From assembly GCA_028875345.1 (NCBI GenBank), contig JAPPEG010000170.1, positions 1 through 39,399 on the forward strand: DNA of 39,399 nucleotides, given 5' to 3'. This document shows, piece after piece, positions 15,303 through 23,992 of the stretch; position 1 is the stretch's first letter; the number at the start of each line of letters is the position of its first letter. The stretch comes from Gemmatimonadota bacterium (lineage in GTDB: Bacteria > Latescibacterota > UBA2968 > UBA8231). The notes below the pieces were generated by a model. The model saw nothing but the letters and a program-made list of their open reading frames with translations. It was not told the DNA's origin and made no database searches. Both the position numbers and the translations under genes were made by a program.

Positions 15303-16130
15303 TCACATCTGGAAGCCGCCGGCCACCAACATCGATACGCCAGTGAGGTACTCGGCTTCGTCCGAAGCGAGAAAGGCCACGGTGCGGGCCACGTCTTCGG
15401 GCGTGCCAATGCGGCCTAGGGGGGTTTGCTCCTCAAGGTCGTGGACTAGGGCGGCCGTGGTGTCGGCGTCTGGCTCGTCGCGTTGGGCGAGGCCCGCGGC
15501 GATGTAGTGGGTGCGCTCGGTGAGGGTGTTGCCTGGACAGACGGCGTTGACGTTGATCCGGTGGGGGGCAAGCTCGCCAGCGAGAGATTGGGTAAAGCCG
15601 ATGATGGCGAATTTGGACGTGCAGTACGCGGCGTAGCGCGGTATCCCTTGGCGTCCGGCCGTAGAGGCCATGTTGATGATTTTGCCGCCGTCGCTGCGGT
15701 CGATCAGGTACCGGGCCACAGCGCGCGAGCAGAGGAAGGTGCCCTTGACGTTGACGGTTTGCACTTGATCCCAAGCGGCTTCGCTTAGATCGACGACTGG
15801 GACGCGATCTGGTCCGGGGCGTGAGCCAGCGTTGTTGACTAGTAGGTCGATGCGGCCAAAGCGGGCGAGCGCGTCTTGCACCATGCCCTCGACTTGGTCG
15901 GCGTCGGATACGTCGGCTTCCACTGCGAGGGCCCGCTGACCGGCGGCTTCGACTTCGGCGACGAGGGCGGGCAGGCCGCCCCAGCCAGACTCGCTGTAGG
16001 GTTGGGCGTGTAAGTCATTGACTACGAGGTCGCAGCCTTCGCGCGCTAGGCGCTGGCAGATGGCGCGGCCAATGCCGTGTTCGCCGCCCGCGCCAGTGAC
16101 GAGGGCGACTTTGCCGTTGAGATTGTACAT
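15303..16130 (-). CDS. Short-chain dehydrogenase/reductase
   Basis: This is a 275-residue NAD(P)-dependent SDR. The cofactor motif TGAGGEHGIG lies at residues 12-21, then NNAG, the catalytic Ser in INMASTAGR and the catalytic Tyr/Lys in AAYCTSK. VCPGNTLT and a C-terminal FLASDEAEYLTGVSMLVAGGF complete the classical pattern. I chose ATG 16130, which has GGAG about 7 bp upstream; the longer frame to 16193 adds 21 residues that do not fit the family. It probably oxidises a sugar or polyol, given the neighbourhood. It is convergent with the LplC-type gene. Confidence 0.92.
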   Translation of the reverse strand: MYNLNGKVALVTGAGGEHGIGRAICQRLAREGCDLVVNDLHAQPYSESGWGGLPALVAEVEAAGQRALAVEADVSDADQVEGMVQDALARFGRIDLLVNNAGSRPGPDRVPVVDLSEAAWDQVQTVNVKGTFLCSRAVARYLIDRSDGGKIINMASTAGRQGIPRYAAYCTSKFAIIGFTQSLAGELAPHRINVNAVCPGNTLTERTHYIAAGLAQRDEPDADTTAALVHDLEEQTPLGRIGTPEDVARTVAFLASDEAEYLTGVSMLVAGGFQM

Positions 16131-16225
16131 GAGGTTCTCCACAGGATTAAGGAGTTGAGTGGCAGGATTGCGACGGCGGTGTGTAGATCTCACATTCTTG
16201 TTGCTATAGAAGTTAGAAATGTCGG

Positions 16226-16624
16226 TTACGTTAACTGCTCGAACAGCGCAAATTTAGATGCTTTTTTATCAAAAGTGAGAACGCCATCACAATTTGAAAA
16301 TTTTGCTGAATGTGCAATTAACAAATCTGCAAGATCTATTTTGTTTGTCTGAGCAGACGAGAGAGTCCTTTGCAGAGCAGATTGAGCCTCAAATATCAAA
16401 ATAGGCATAAGGAGAAGTTTCTGCAGAGACGCACGGATTTCCTCTCGTGAGATTTCATATACAGATTCGAGTACCCAGATGGTTTCAAGCACGACGAGCG
16501 AAGGAACGAAAAAGGGTTCGTTTTTACTTTCCGCTCTTTTAAAAAGTCTGTACACAATTTCTGCTTGTTTTTTATCATCCCGTACAAGAAAGCGAACGAG
16601 CACATTTGTGTCTAATGCTTTCAC
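16226..16624 (-). CDS. PIN-domain toxin (VapC-like)
   Basis: This is a 132-residue PIN nuclease with Asp5 in LDTNVLVRF, a Glu in the VLETIWVLE helix, and the late acidic pair in DLADLLIAHSA and DGVLTFDKK. VapC-type proteins cleave specific RNAs using these acidic residues. Its start overlaps the stop of the AbrB-type antitoxin gene by 4 bp. GC content is clearly lower than in surrounding genes, which suggests acquisition from elsewhere. Confidence 0.88.
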   Translation of the reverse strand: MKALDTNVLVRFLVRDDKKQAEIVYRLFKRAESKNEPFFVPSLVVLETIWVLESVYEISREEIRASLQKLLLMPILIFEAQSALQRTLSSAQTNKIDLADLLIAHSAKFSNCDGVLTFDKKASKFALFEQLT

Positions 16625-16875
16625 TTAAAACGCACCTTCATTTTTTGCCTAATTCTAGACTTCATTTGGTGAACCGAAACAGGCTTTCTGTCAGATTTAT
16701 ACAACTCCCCGAAAATTTCATCTACTTTTACTGTTTTGGTCATAGGCTTTAGAAGTGCTTCACCATTTTCTGTAAGCATAAAATCGACTTTATCGCCTTC
16801 GCGGAGTTGAAGAGCATCGCGGACGGTTTTGGGAATTGTGACTTGCCCCTTGCTCGTTAGCGTCGCTATTGCCAT
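16621..16875 (-). CDS. AbrB/SpoVT-type antitoxin
   Basis: This is an 84-residue protein. Residues 1-45 form an AbrB/MazE swapped-hairpin DNA-binding domain (ATLTSKGQVTIPKTVRDAL, LREGDKVDF), followed by a flexible, basic C-terminal tail that should bind the PIN toxin. It is the first gene of the pair with the PIN toxin. A short palindrome lies 43 bp upstream of its start. It is AT-rich like its partner. Confidence 0.9.
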   Translation of the reverse strand: MAIATLTSKGQVTIPKTVRDALQLREGDKVDFMLTENGEALLKPMTKTVKVDEIFGELYKSDRKPVSVHQMKSRIRQKMKVRFK

Positions 16876-16917
16876 ACTGAGATTCTCTTGTTGAGTGTTT
16901 GTTTTGAGGGTTTATTT

Positions 16918-16933
16918 CTTACTTAAAAGTAAG
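16918..16933. promoter_or_regulatory. Palindrome upstream of the AbrB/PIN pair
   Basis: CTTACTT-AA-AAGTAAG forms perfect 7-bp arms, extended with one bulge to TTT/AAA outside. Its position upstream of the antitoxin start suggests an autoregulatory operator. The rest of 16876-17102 shows no gene. Confidence 0.45.
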
Positions 16934-17102
16934 GAAAATAACACCTGAACGCAAATATCGCTTCCATCGTGAGGGAGGCAGATGACGAAGGCTTAGCCGC
17001 CGAGTCGGCAAAATGACATCAGCCCTATTGTTGATCAAGATCGCGTTTTCGGGTCGGAAACAGATTCATCTATGATTTCTGACGCGCCATAGCGGACGAC
17101 GA

Positions 17103-19067
17103 TCAGGAGACGGTGAAGCTATTGCCGGTCATGCCGGTGAAGCTATTGCCGGTCATGCCGGTGAAGTAGTCGGCGATAAGCCAGAACCCGGCCGAGCCGA
17201 AGCCGCCTAGGGCCATACCGAGGAAGAAGGGGCGTAGCTGGGTATAGACCCGAGCACCGCCGTACTTGAGGATGGCGGCCTTTAGTAGCCAAGCGATGAA
17301 GACCGAAAACCAGAGATGGTACATCGGTGCTGTCATGCCCAAGGTCATCCCGATGGGGTGGATGGGAAAGCCGGCGAAGCGGTTCTTGACGTAGGACATG
17401 ATGCCCATGAGGCCCGCGCCTAGGAGCGTGAAGGCCATGTGCCAGGACTGAGTTGGTTGGGGGTTGTTGAGGTTGTGGGTGATCCAGTTGCCAGTGAATG
17501 TGGGCAGACCACTGAACTGCCAGCCGACTAGGTTGATACCACCGTACTGGTAGGACAGTTCGACAATGGCCCAGGCAGAGCCAACTAAGGTGACGAGGAT
17601 GGCTCCAGCCACAGCCCAGAACAGCCGCCGTCCCTCCAGCGCTGTTTCTTGGGCCAGCTTCACGCCGGTTGCCGCCGAGGCCATCACAAAGGTGCGCACG
17701 TCTGCCGCCCAAGCGAAATTCAGCCCTAGAATGGTCAGCCCTGGTGCTCCCACCAGAGAACTGCCTAGCGCATTGACCGTGAAGACGGGGGCCGCTACCG
17801 TGGCCCGGTATGAGGCCAGGCCCGTCTGGGCGATGATCCGCGTCAGCCCGATGAAGATGACCATGGACATGGCGAGAAAGACCGCTGCCGTGAGTAGGTT
17901 CAGCCCCGCGGCCAACAGCCAGCCTAGTGCCAGCAGGCTACCTAGCAGAGTGCCGAAGACAGCCGTCCGGTAGGAGAGCAATTCGTTGCGGTCGTCGATA
18001 TCCGGATCGCCGACGAAGGCTTTGCGCAGCACGTCCCGCAAGTGGCGGCGGCCGTGCCAGAAGCCGGCGAACACTAGGAACAACAGAGCACCTTGGGCCA
18101 TATGGGCGACACTGGGCGAAGCTGGGTCGGAGAAGGGTTGCACCGGACCAATGCTCCAGCCGAGCATGCGCTCCAGTCCCGTCTGCAGCAGGGCGAGAAA
18201 GGCGAAAAACCAGACCCCGAATCCCACGTCTAGGCTCAGCAGATAGGAGAGGCCGATGACCTCAAAGCGGGGCGAGCAACGCAGGTGGATCGAATTTTGC
18301 AGAATCGGAATGGAAGCATCCAAGCTGATCGATGGGATGAAGTGGTAATACTTGTGCAGCGCTTCTAGGCCGTTGATCAGGAAGGGAATCATAAAGCCAA
18401 TCCACATCAAGTAGTTGCGGAAGAAGGGTGGCAGCTTCCTACCCGGTTCTTCGGCGCTCATCTCTAGGGGAAGCACGGCCATGGGAAAGAGCAGCTTCTC
18501 GCGCTCGATCCACTGTTTGCGCAGGATGACCAACAGGCAGAGCGTGATGAAATAGATGGTGATCGCGAATAGACTCCAGATCAGCAGCGGCGGTCCCCAA
18601 GCTCCCCAGGAGACCGGCTCGCCTCGGGTGCCGCCTTCAAAGAGCTTCCACACCGCGTCCCGGCCGTCGGGCACCAACCACGGCGGGATATGTGGCTGGA
18701 TTAACTGAGCCCATTCGTTTTCAGGCGTGGCGTAGTAGAAGAAGCCGCCCAGTAGGGGGATCAGGTTGAGGGTGAAACCCCAAGAGGGGATGGCCGCGGC
18801 GACGATCATCATGATATAGATGGTGACTAGCTCGCCGCGTCTCAGGGCTGGCCCGCCGAGCAGGCGGACCAGCGGGTTGAGCATCAAAGTAAGCGGCAGG
18901 AAGAGGAAGATCGCCGCACCGGTCGAGAAGTCGGCACCCATGGGTGAGCCGCGTAGTACTAGCACGCCGAAGGGTTCGCCGGCGGCGATGATGAAGCTGC
19001 CGAGCAGTCCTAGGATTACCGCTCGTCTAGATACGCCGTGACCGGACTTTACAGGGGCTTGTGCCAT
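17103..19067 (-). CDS. DUF6785/DUF6784 polytopic membrane protein (copy 2)
   Basis: This is a 654-residue paralogue of the protein at 8411-10306, with the same order of hydrophobic segments. Shared marks are LLGGFFYYATPENEW, FEGGTRGEPVSWGAWG, a RTFVMASAATGVKLAQE region preceded by LNFAWAADV, NNPQPTQSWHMAF and FPIHPIGM. The C-terminus ends in an 8-residue repeat (FTGMTGNS twice) encoded by a 24-bp tandem duplication. It is next to a sulfatase gene transcribed the same way, whereas copy 1 is next to an ABC importer; both contexts suggest uptake or export of a sugar-related compound. The substrate is unknown. Confidence 0.82.
   Translation of the reverse strand: MAQAPVKSGHGVSRRAVILGLLGSFIIAAGEPFGVLVLRGSPMGADFSTGAAIFLFLPLTLMLNPLVRLLGGPALRRGELVTIYIMMIVAAAIPSWGFTLNLIPLLGGFFYYATPENEWAQLIQPHIPPWLVPDGRDAVWKLFEGGTRGEPVSWGAWGPPLLIWSLFAITIYFITLCLLVILRKQWIEREKLLFPMAVLPLEMSAEEPGRKLPPFFRNYLMWIGFMIPFLINGLEALHKYYHFIPSISLDASIPILQNSIHLRCSPRFEVIGLSYLLSLDVGFGVWFFAFLALLQTGLERMLGWSIGPVQPFSDPASPSVAHMAQGALLFLVFAGFWHGRRHLRDVLRKAFVGDPDIDDRNELLSYRTAVFGTLLGSLLALGWLLAAGLNLLTAAVFLAMSMVIFIGLTRIIAQTGLASYRATVAAPVFTVNALGSSLVGAPGLTILGLNFAWAADVRTFVMASAATGVKLAQETALEGRRLFWAVAGAILVTLVGSAWAIVELSYQYGGINLVGWQFSGLPTFTGNWITHNLNNPQPTQSWHMAFTLLGAGLMGIMSYVKNRFAGFPIHPIGMTLGMTAPMYHLWFSVFIAWLLKAAILKYGGARVYTQLRPFFLGMALGGFGSAGFWLIADYFTGMTGNSFTGMTGNSFTVS
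17112..17166. repeat. 24-bp tandem repeat in the 3' end of the DUF6785 gene
   Basis: Two exact 24-bp units (17112-17135 and 17136-17159) and 7 bp of a third encode FTGMTGNS repeated in frame at the extreme C-terminus. The change keeps the reading frame, so the repeat lengthens the tail without breaking the protein. It could vary in copy number by replication slippage. Confidence 0.9.
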
Positions 19068-19133
19068 CTACTTTTCGCTGTGTAGCCTCGCTAAGGGACC
19101 ACTGTCCATCGCCGCGCTTTGCTGGGGATGAGA

Positions 19134-20654
19134 TCAGCGCGCAGACTTTCCGACTACAATTCCCGGCCCGTAATCCGCCATCGCGGTCATGATGTACTCG
19201 TTGAGCAAGTGTTCCTCGTGCGCAAGGCCGAACGTCCAGATGCGGCTATACATCTCCTCGACGACTGACTGGTATTGCGGATCAGGTGCGAGGTTTTGCA
19301 TCTGTCCGGGATCGCTCTCTAAATCGTATAGCTCGTCGTAGTCAAATCCATTGTAAACGAATCGCCACTGGTCGGTGACAACGGAACGTTGAATGCCATA
19401 GGTCTCGTTTCCATTCGTCTGGAAGAAGAGCGCATCGCGCCAGTCGGCCGGTGTTTCGCCTTTGAGCAACGGCATCAGGCTGGCACCGGCAAACTCCACA
19501 GTGCTCTCCACTGCGCCCATCTCAAGCAACGTCGGCGCGAAGTCACAGAGCGATACGAACTCGTCGCGCACCACGCCCTGCTGTCCGCCTGGCATCTTCG
19601 CGATCGCCGGCACGTGGTAGCAGCTCAGAAACGACGGCAGACCCTTACACCACAGGCCGTGATCGCCCAAGTAGTCGCCGTGGTCGGAGAGGTAGAGAAT
19701 GATCGCGTCTTCGTACTCGCCGCGCTCTTTGAGCTTGTCAATCAGCCGCCCGAAGAGCCAGTCCTCATAGGTACAGAATGCCAAGTAGTGCTTGATCGCG
19801 TCTTGATGTTCCTTGCGCGTCAACTGAGCAAAGCGGTCGCGGGTGCGGCGGTAGAGGGCTGGTTTGTCGTCCATCGGATCGTCGAAGGTGTCCGGTAGTG
19901 GGAACTCCACGCCTTCATACAGATCGAGAAACTGCTTGGGTGCGACATACGGATCGTGCGGGCCGAGGGTGCCAACATACAGGCACCACGGCTCGTTCCC
20001 GTCTAGTGCATCCATTTTTGCTAGCGCGGAATCGATCACTGTGCGGTCGCCGAATGGGTTGTCTTCTTCTCCATCTCGGAAGTACTGCGCTAGGAAGGGA
20101 TGGCTGTTGTCGCCATAGTGGATGTACGGACGCATCCCCGCGCGCCTGATCTCGCCGGGAGCACGCCCACTGCCGCCGTGGTCCCCAGCATGTCGTTGCA
20201 AATTGCGCAGTTCGCGTTCGCGGGCTGCAGCGTCCTGCTCGTCGCGACTCAACCGTCTGCCGTGGGGCCCCCTTATCGGCGAGACGTGATCCCAACCATA
20301 GTCGTGCGGCTGTTGATAGTTGCTGACATGCCACTTACCCGAAAAGAGCATGCGGTAACCCGCTTCCCGCATGTCCACGCTCCAGGGACGGATGTGGTCC
20401 TTCAAGCCACGGGTGATGGCATTGGCGACGTTCACGTTGTGCCAGACGCCGTGCTGGGTCGGCATCAGGCCGGTCATGAATGACGCGCGCGACGGGCAAC
20501 AGTGCGGTGACGGGCAGAAGGCGCGGCTGAAGGTGACGCTCTCCTCGCGGAACTCGTCAAGTACGGGTGTCTTTGCCTTGTACACGTCGTTAGGTAACAC
20601 GGAGCACGCCCGTTGCTGGTCGGTCATGAAGATCAGTATGTTCGGTTTGTTCAT
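19134..20654 (-). CDS. Sulfatase (CCPSR type)
   Basis: This is a 506-residue sulfatase. It starts MNKPNILIFMTDQQR with the metal-binding TDQQ. The active-site motif CCPSR has the formylglycine Cys at residue 52, followed by TGLMPTQHGVW, SGKWHVSNY and the metal site YLSDHGDYLGDHGLWCK. A DLESDPGQMQNL signature lies near the C-terminus. There is no signal peptide. A charged segment around residues 135-170 (RDEQDAAARERELRN...) looks like a family-variable insertion. The upstream DNA has an unusual A-run before the ATG and no clear Shine-Dalgarno sequence. It lies head-to-head with the Gfo/Idh/MocA gene across about 219 bp. Confidence 0.94.
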   Translation of the reverse strand: MNKPNILIFMTDQQRACSVLPNDVYKAKTPVLDEFREESVTFSRAFCPSPHCCPSRASFMTGLMPTQHGVWHNVNVANAITRGLKDHIRPWSVDMREAGYRMLFSGKWHVSNYQQPHDYGWDHVSPIRGPHGRRLSRDEQDAAARERELRNLQRHAGDHGGSGRAPGEIRRAGMRPYIHYGDNSHPFLAQYFRDGEEDNPFGDRTVIDSALAKMDALDGNEPWCLYVGTLGPHDPYVAPKQFLDLYEGVEFPLPDTFDDPMDDKPALYRRTRDRFAQLTRKEHQDAIKHYLAFCTYEDWLFGRLIDKLKERGEYEDAIILYLSDHGDYLGDHGLWCKGLPSFLSCYHVPAIAKMPGGQQGVVRDEFVSLCDFAPTLLEMGAVESTVEFAGASLMPLLKGETPADWRDALFFQTNGNETYGIQRSVVTDQWRFVYNGFDYDELYDLESDPGQMQNLAPDPQYQSVVEEMYSRIWTFGLAHEEHLLNEYIMTAMADYGPGIVVGKSAR

Positions 20655-20817
20655 TTTTTTTTAGTGAGTTAGGAGGGAGCAAGAACCGATTCGAAAGGGA
20701 CAGGTCGCCGTCATGCTCGATCAACTCAAGAATCGTGCGAGATTGACCGTTCGGCGAATTCGGAGGTATATTGCGGCCCATATTCCCGTTGGCATGTCCG
20801 GCGACTCACTTCCTTTT

Positions 20818-20847
20818 TTGAGTCCCGCAAGGCTATATCTGTATCAT
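20818..20847 (+). promoter_or_regulatory. Possible sigma-70 promoter for the catabolic row
   Basis: TTGAGT (20818-20823) and TATCAT (20842-20847) are separated by 18 bp, about 26 bp before the ATG of the Gfo/Idh/MocA gene. The match to consensus is partial. The rest of the 20655-20873 intergenic region shows no gene. Confidence 0.35.
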
Positions 20848-20873
20848 CGCTAGATTTCGACAAGGAGCGCAAT

Positions 20874-22025
20874 ATGAACAAGGTGCGAATTGGTATTATC
20901 GGCCTTGGCGGCATGGGTAGCAACCACGCCACCTATCTTTCCCAAGGCCAAATCGCCGGTGCGGAGCTCGCGGCCGTAGCCGATGTCGATCCGGCCCGGC
21001 TCGCGGGCGTGCAGGAAAAATATGGAGAGAGCGTGCAAGCGTTCGCTGGAGCCGACGCTCTGTTTGCGGCCCAATGCGTGGACGCTGTGATCGTAGCTAC
21101 CCCCCACTACTTCCATCCCCCGCTGGTAATCCAAGCGCTCGAAAACGGCCTGCACGCGATGAGCGAGAAGCCGGCTGGAGTCTATACGCGCCAAGTCCGC
21201 GAGATGAACGAGGCTGCGGCCAAAAGTGACCGGGTCTTTGGCATGATGTTCAACCAGCGCGCGCGCGGTGAACACCAGAAGCTGAAGTCGCTGGTCGAAT
21301 CCGGCGAGCTGGGGCCGATTCGGCGCACGATTTACATCATCAACAACTGGTTCCGCGCCCAGAGCTACTATGATTCGGGCGGCTGGCGGGCGACTTGGGC
21401 CGGCGAGGGCGGCGGCGTGTTGGCCAACCAGTGTCCGCACAACCTCGACCTGTGGCAGTGGATCTGCGGGATGCCGAAGCGGGTGCGGGCCTTTTGCCGC
21501 TTTGGACAATACCACGATATTGAGGTCGAAGATGACGTAACGGCCTATGTCGAATACGAGAACGGTGCTACGGGCGTTTTTATCACCTCTACGGGCGAGG
21601 CTCCAGGGACCAATCGGTTGGAGATTTCAGCGGACCGCGGCAAGGTGGTGTTGGAAGGCGGCAAAATCACCTTTTGGCGCACGACAGAGTCGGCGAGCAA
21701 ATTCCTTGAGGAGTGGCCACATGGGTTCGGCAGCCCAGAGGTCTGGAAGTGCGAGATCCCGGGCGGCGGCGGTGAGGAGCACAAGGGGATCACCCAAAAC
21801 TGGGTGCAAGCCATCCGCACGGGGTCGCCGCTGTTGGCTGCGGGGACCGAGGGGATCAACGGCGTGGAGTTGTCTAACGCGATGTTGCTCTCGACGTGGA
21901 CGGATGATTGGGTACATATTCCGGTGGATGAGGATTTGTACTACGAGGAGTTGCAAAAGCGGGTGGCTACTTCTAAGGAGAAGGAGGAGGGCGGAAAGGT
22001 GATGGACGTGCAAGGGACGTTTTAA
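20874..22025 (+). CDS. Gfo/Idh/MocA family oxidoreductase
   Basis: This is a 383-residue NAD(P)-dependent dehydrogenase of sugars or polyols. The Rossmann motif GLGGMG lies at residues 10-15, DVDP at the end of the second strand, and the family EKP motif at residues 98-100. The C-terminal alpha/beta domain contains GGGVLANQCPHNLDLWQW with the conserved catalytic-region His. A Shine-Dalgarno AAGGAG precedes the ATG. It is the first gene in a plus-strand row with a TIM-barrel isomerase, a pairing common in inositol, xylose or uncommon-sugar breakdown. The exact substrate is not readable. Confidence 0.93.
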   Translation: MNKVRIGIIGLGGMGSNHATYLSQGQIAGAELAAVADVDPARLAGVQEKYGESVQAFAGADALFAAQCVDAVIVATPHYFHPPLVIQALENGLHAMSEKPAGVYTRQVREMNEAAAKSDRVFGMMFNQRARGEHQKLKSLVESGELGPIRRTIYIINNWFRAQSYYDSGGWRATWAGEGGGVLANQCPHNLDLWQWICGMPKRVRAFCRFGQYHDIEVEDDVTAYVEYENGATGVFITSTGEAPGTNRLEISADRGKVVLEGGKITFWRTTESASKFLEEWPHGFGSPEVWKCEIPGGGGEEHKGITQNWVQAIRTGSPLLAAGTEGINGVELSNAMLLSTWTDDWVHIPVDEDLYYEELQKRVATSKEKEEGGKVMDVQGTF

Positions 22026-22086
22026 TACCAAGAGAGCGGCAGGGAGTTGTACTCGCCGATGGCTCGAATTTTGGAAGGAGGGAACC

Positions 22087-22872
22087 GTGAAACTTGCATT
22101 GATGTCAGGAAATCTGCTGTCGTCGGCAGAGATGCGGTCCGAGGGATTCGAGGCGGTGCAGATGTTTTTCGGCGGGGGAGCGGACGGGGATGCGCGGGAC
22201 CCGTCCGCGGAGGATATCGACAAAGCGCTACAGGCGGCTGACATTGCGCTGGCGGCAATGACCTTGCACGTCGATCTGGTCGGGCCAAAGGGGATGGTCC
22301 GAGAGGATGTCACAAGGTTAATGCGCTGCGTGAAGAAGACTGTAGCACTCGAAGGGCGTTTCGGGGACAACCCGCGACCAGTGCTGGTGTGGCATCCGTC
22401 GGGGTATCCAGAGGAGGACGTTGACGATCGGGCGGTGTTCGAGGGGTTATGCACAGGGCTGATGACGGCCTGCGCGACCGCGGAGCGGTTTGGCATTGTC
22501 ATCGCGGTGGAAATGACGCGCGCGGGGAGCGTTGACGGGGCGGAGCGCTTTTGGCGATTGCAGGATCGAGTGGGGTCCACAGCGCTCAAGGTCTGCATGG
22601 ACGCGGCGAACTTCGTGCCCGACCGCACTCCGCTGGTACGCGCAGTGCGGATGCTCGGCCCCGATATTGCAATCGCCCATGGCAAGGACGCGCGCTTTGC
22701 CGAAAACGGCGAGGTCGTTGACTACGGGCCGACGGGGTCGGGGTGCTTGGATTATCCGACCTATATCGGCGCGTTGCAGGAGTGGGCGCAGGTGCCCTAT
22801 TTCGTCTTAGAGTACTACAGAAATCGCGAAGATATGTTGAAGGCGCGCGATGTTGTGCGGGCCTGTTTGTAG
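22087..22872 (+). CDS. Sugar phosphate isomerase/epimerase-like TIM barrel
   Basis: This is a 261-residue AP-endonuclease-2/xylose-isomerase-like TIM barrel. Visible barrel features are FEAVQMFFGGG, LHVDL, VLVWHPSGYP, IAVEMT, KVCMDAANF and the last-strand YFVLEYYRN. Acidic and His residues at strand ends (E in VEMT, D in MDAAN, H in IAHGKD, E in LEYY) are the usual divalent-metal ligands. The GTG start at 22087 follows a strong GGAGGG. The gene is 61 bp after the dehydrogenase and probably in the same operon. It probably isomerises or dehydrates a keto-sugar intermediate. Confidence 0.85.
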   Translation: MKLALMSGNLLSSAEMRSEGFEAVQMFFGGGADGDARDPSAEDIDKALQAADIALAAMTLHVDLVGPKGMVREDVTRLMRCVKKTVALEGRFGDNPRPVLVWHPSGYPEEDVDDRAVFEGLCTGLMTACATAERFGIVIAVEMTRAGSVDGAERFWRLQDRVGSTALKVCMDAANFVPDRTPLVRAVRMLGPDIAIAHGKDARFAENGEVVDYGPTGSGCLDYPTYIGALQEWAQVPYFVLEYYRNREDMLKARDVVRACL

Positions 22873-22912
22873 AAAGAGCTTCAGCCTCTCTTAAAATCGC
22901 CGGACATATACT

Positions 22913-23983
22913 GTGAAAGAAATCGCCGTTACAAACTTCTATTCTTGGTCCATCTTCAGCCAAGAGCGTCAGATTGACTTCAACGGTCATCTGTGGGTAC
23001 GGGACGAAGGCAATGTCCTGATCGACCCAGTGCCCATGACAGCGGCTGACTTGGAGCAATTCGACCAATTGGGCGGGGCTGCTTGGATCGTGCTGACCAA
23101 TCGCGACCACGAGCGCGAAGCCGTCTTTTTCCAAGACCGCACCGGTGCTCGCATTGCCGCCCACCGCGCCGACGCCGACTTGTTTGACCAGCCACCGGAC
23201 CGCTTGTTGGACGATGGAGAGGAGATCGTCCCTGGGCTCCAGGTAGTGCATTTGGCGCACGGCAAGAGTCCGGGGGAAATCGCCTTGTACTGGCCGGGCC
23301 TTAAGCTAGTCTTAGCGGGCGATCTGGTAGTCGGTGCGCCGCTGGGCCGCATTACATTGCTAGCGGACGCCAAGCTCGCCGATCCGCCACAAGCCGCCTT
23401 GGGCTTGCGCAAATTGTTGCAACTCGATTTTGACGCTCTGTTGATGGGCGATGGGCACTCCGTTCTACACGACGCCCGTCGGCTGTTGCTCGAATGCTTG
23501 GAGGAACGGACCGACATTTACATCAATAAGATCAATGTAGAGGATATTCCTTGGACGTCGGGGGGTGGACCTGCGGGCTACCGCTGGGAGATCAAGGATA
23601 TCGACCCGCTCATCGGTGGCCAGCATCTGGGCTACTGTCTCTTCCGCCTGTCCGCTGGCCAGTCGATCTGTCCGCAGCACTTTCATCACTTTGAAGAGGA
23701 AATGTTCTACATCCTCGAAGGGGCCTGTACGCTGATCAGTCCCCGAGGTCCAGTGGCGGTAGAACAGGGTGACTTTATCGCCTTCCCACCCGGTCCCCGC
23801 AGCGCTCACAAGTTCACCAATCAAGGACAGCAACCCTGTGTGCTCTTGGCCTTGAGCAATGTCCTGCCGCACGATTTGGCCCAATATCCCGATTCCGACA
23901 AAATTAACGTCCGTTCCTTAGACCGACAGCGCATTTTCCGCCGCGCCGACGCGGTGGATTACTGGTCGGGCGAAACGGATTGA
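22913..23983 (+). CDS. Metallo-beta-lactamase-like domain fused to a cupin
   Basis: This is a 356-residue two-domain protein. Residues ~1-200 follow the metallo-beta-lactamase fold: a long first strand region, TNRDHERE where the usual HxHxDH would be, LAHGKSPGEIAL, LVLAGDLVVG and MGDGHSVLHD. The first two His of the canonical motif are missing, so the metal site is changed. Residues ~230-330 form a cupin_2 barrel with the motif QHFHHFEEEMFYILEG and a second motif ending FPPGPRSAHKF; its His/Glu metal ligands are intact. The start is GTG 22913 with no clear Shine-Dalgarno sequence. It lies 9 bp before the isochorismatase-like gene. Function is not known; both domains suggest a small-molecule hydrolase or isomerase in the same pathway. 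Confidence 0.8.
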   Translation: MKEIAVTNFYSWSIFSQERQIDFNGHLWVRDEGNVLIDPVPMTAADLEQFDQLGGAAWIVLTNRDHEREAVFFQDRTGARIAAHRADADLFDQPPDRLLDDGEEIVPGLQVVHLAHGKSPGEIALYWPGLKLVLAGDLVVGAPLGRITLLADAKLADPPQAALGLRKLLQLDFDALLMGDGHSVLHDARRLLLECLEERTDIYINKINVEDIPWTSGGGPAGYRWEIKDIDPLIGGQHLGYCLFRLSAGQSICPQHFHHFEEEMFYILEGACTLISPRGPVAVEQGDFIAFPPGPRSAHKFTNQGQQPCVLLALSNVLPHDLAQYPDSDKINVRSLDRQRIFRRADAVDYWSGETD

Positions 23984-23992
23984 GAGGACAAT

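Noticed and set aside
15303-16193. Longer start for the SDR gene at 16193
   Set aside because: The extra 21 residues are Arg/Asn-rich and unlike SDR N-termini, while ATG 16130 has a well-placed ribosome site.
21627-22685. Minus-strand open frame of 352 codons
   Set aside because: It spans two well-supported plus-strand genes in antisense and has Ser/Arg/Pro-rich sequence typical of a shadow frame.
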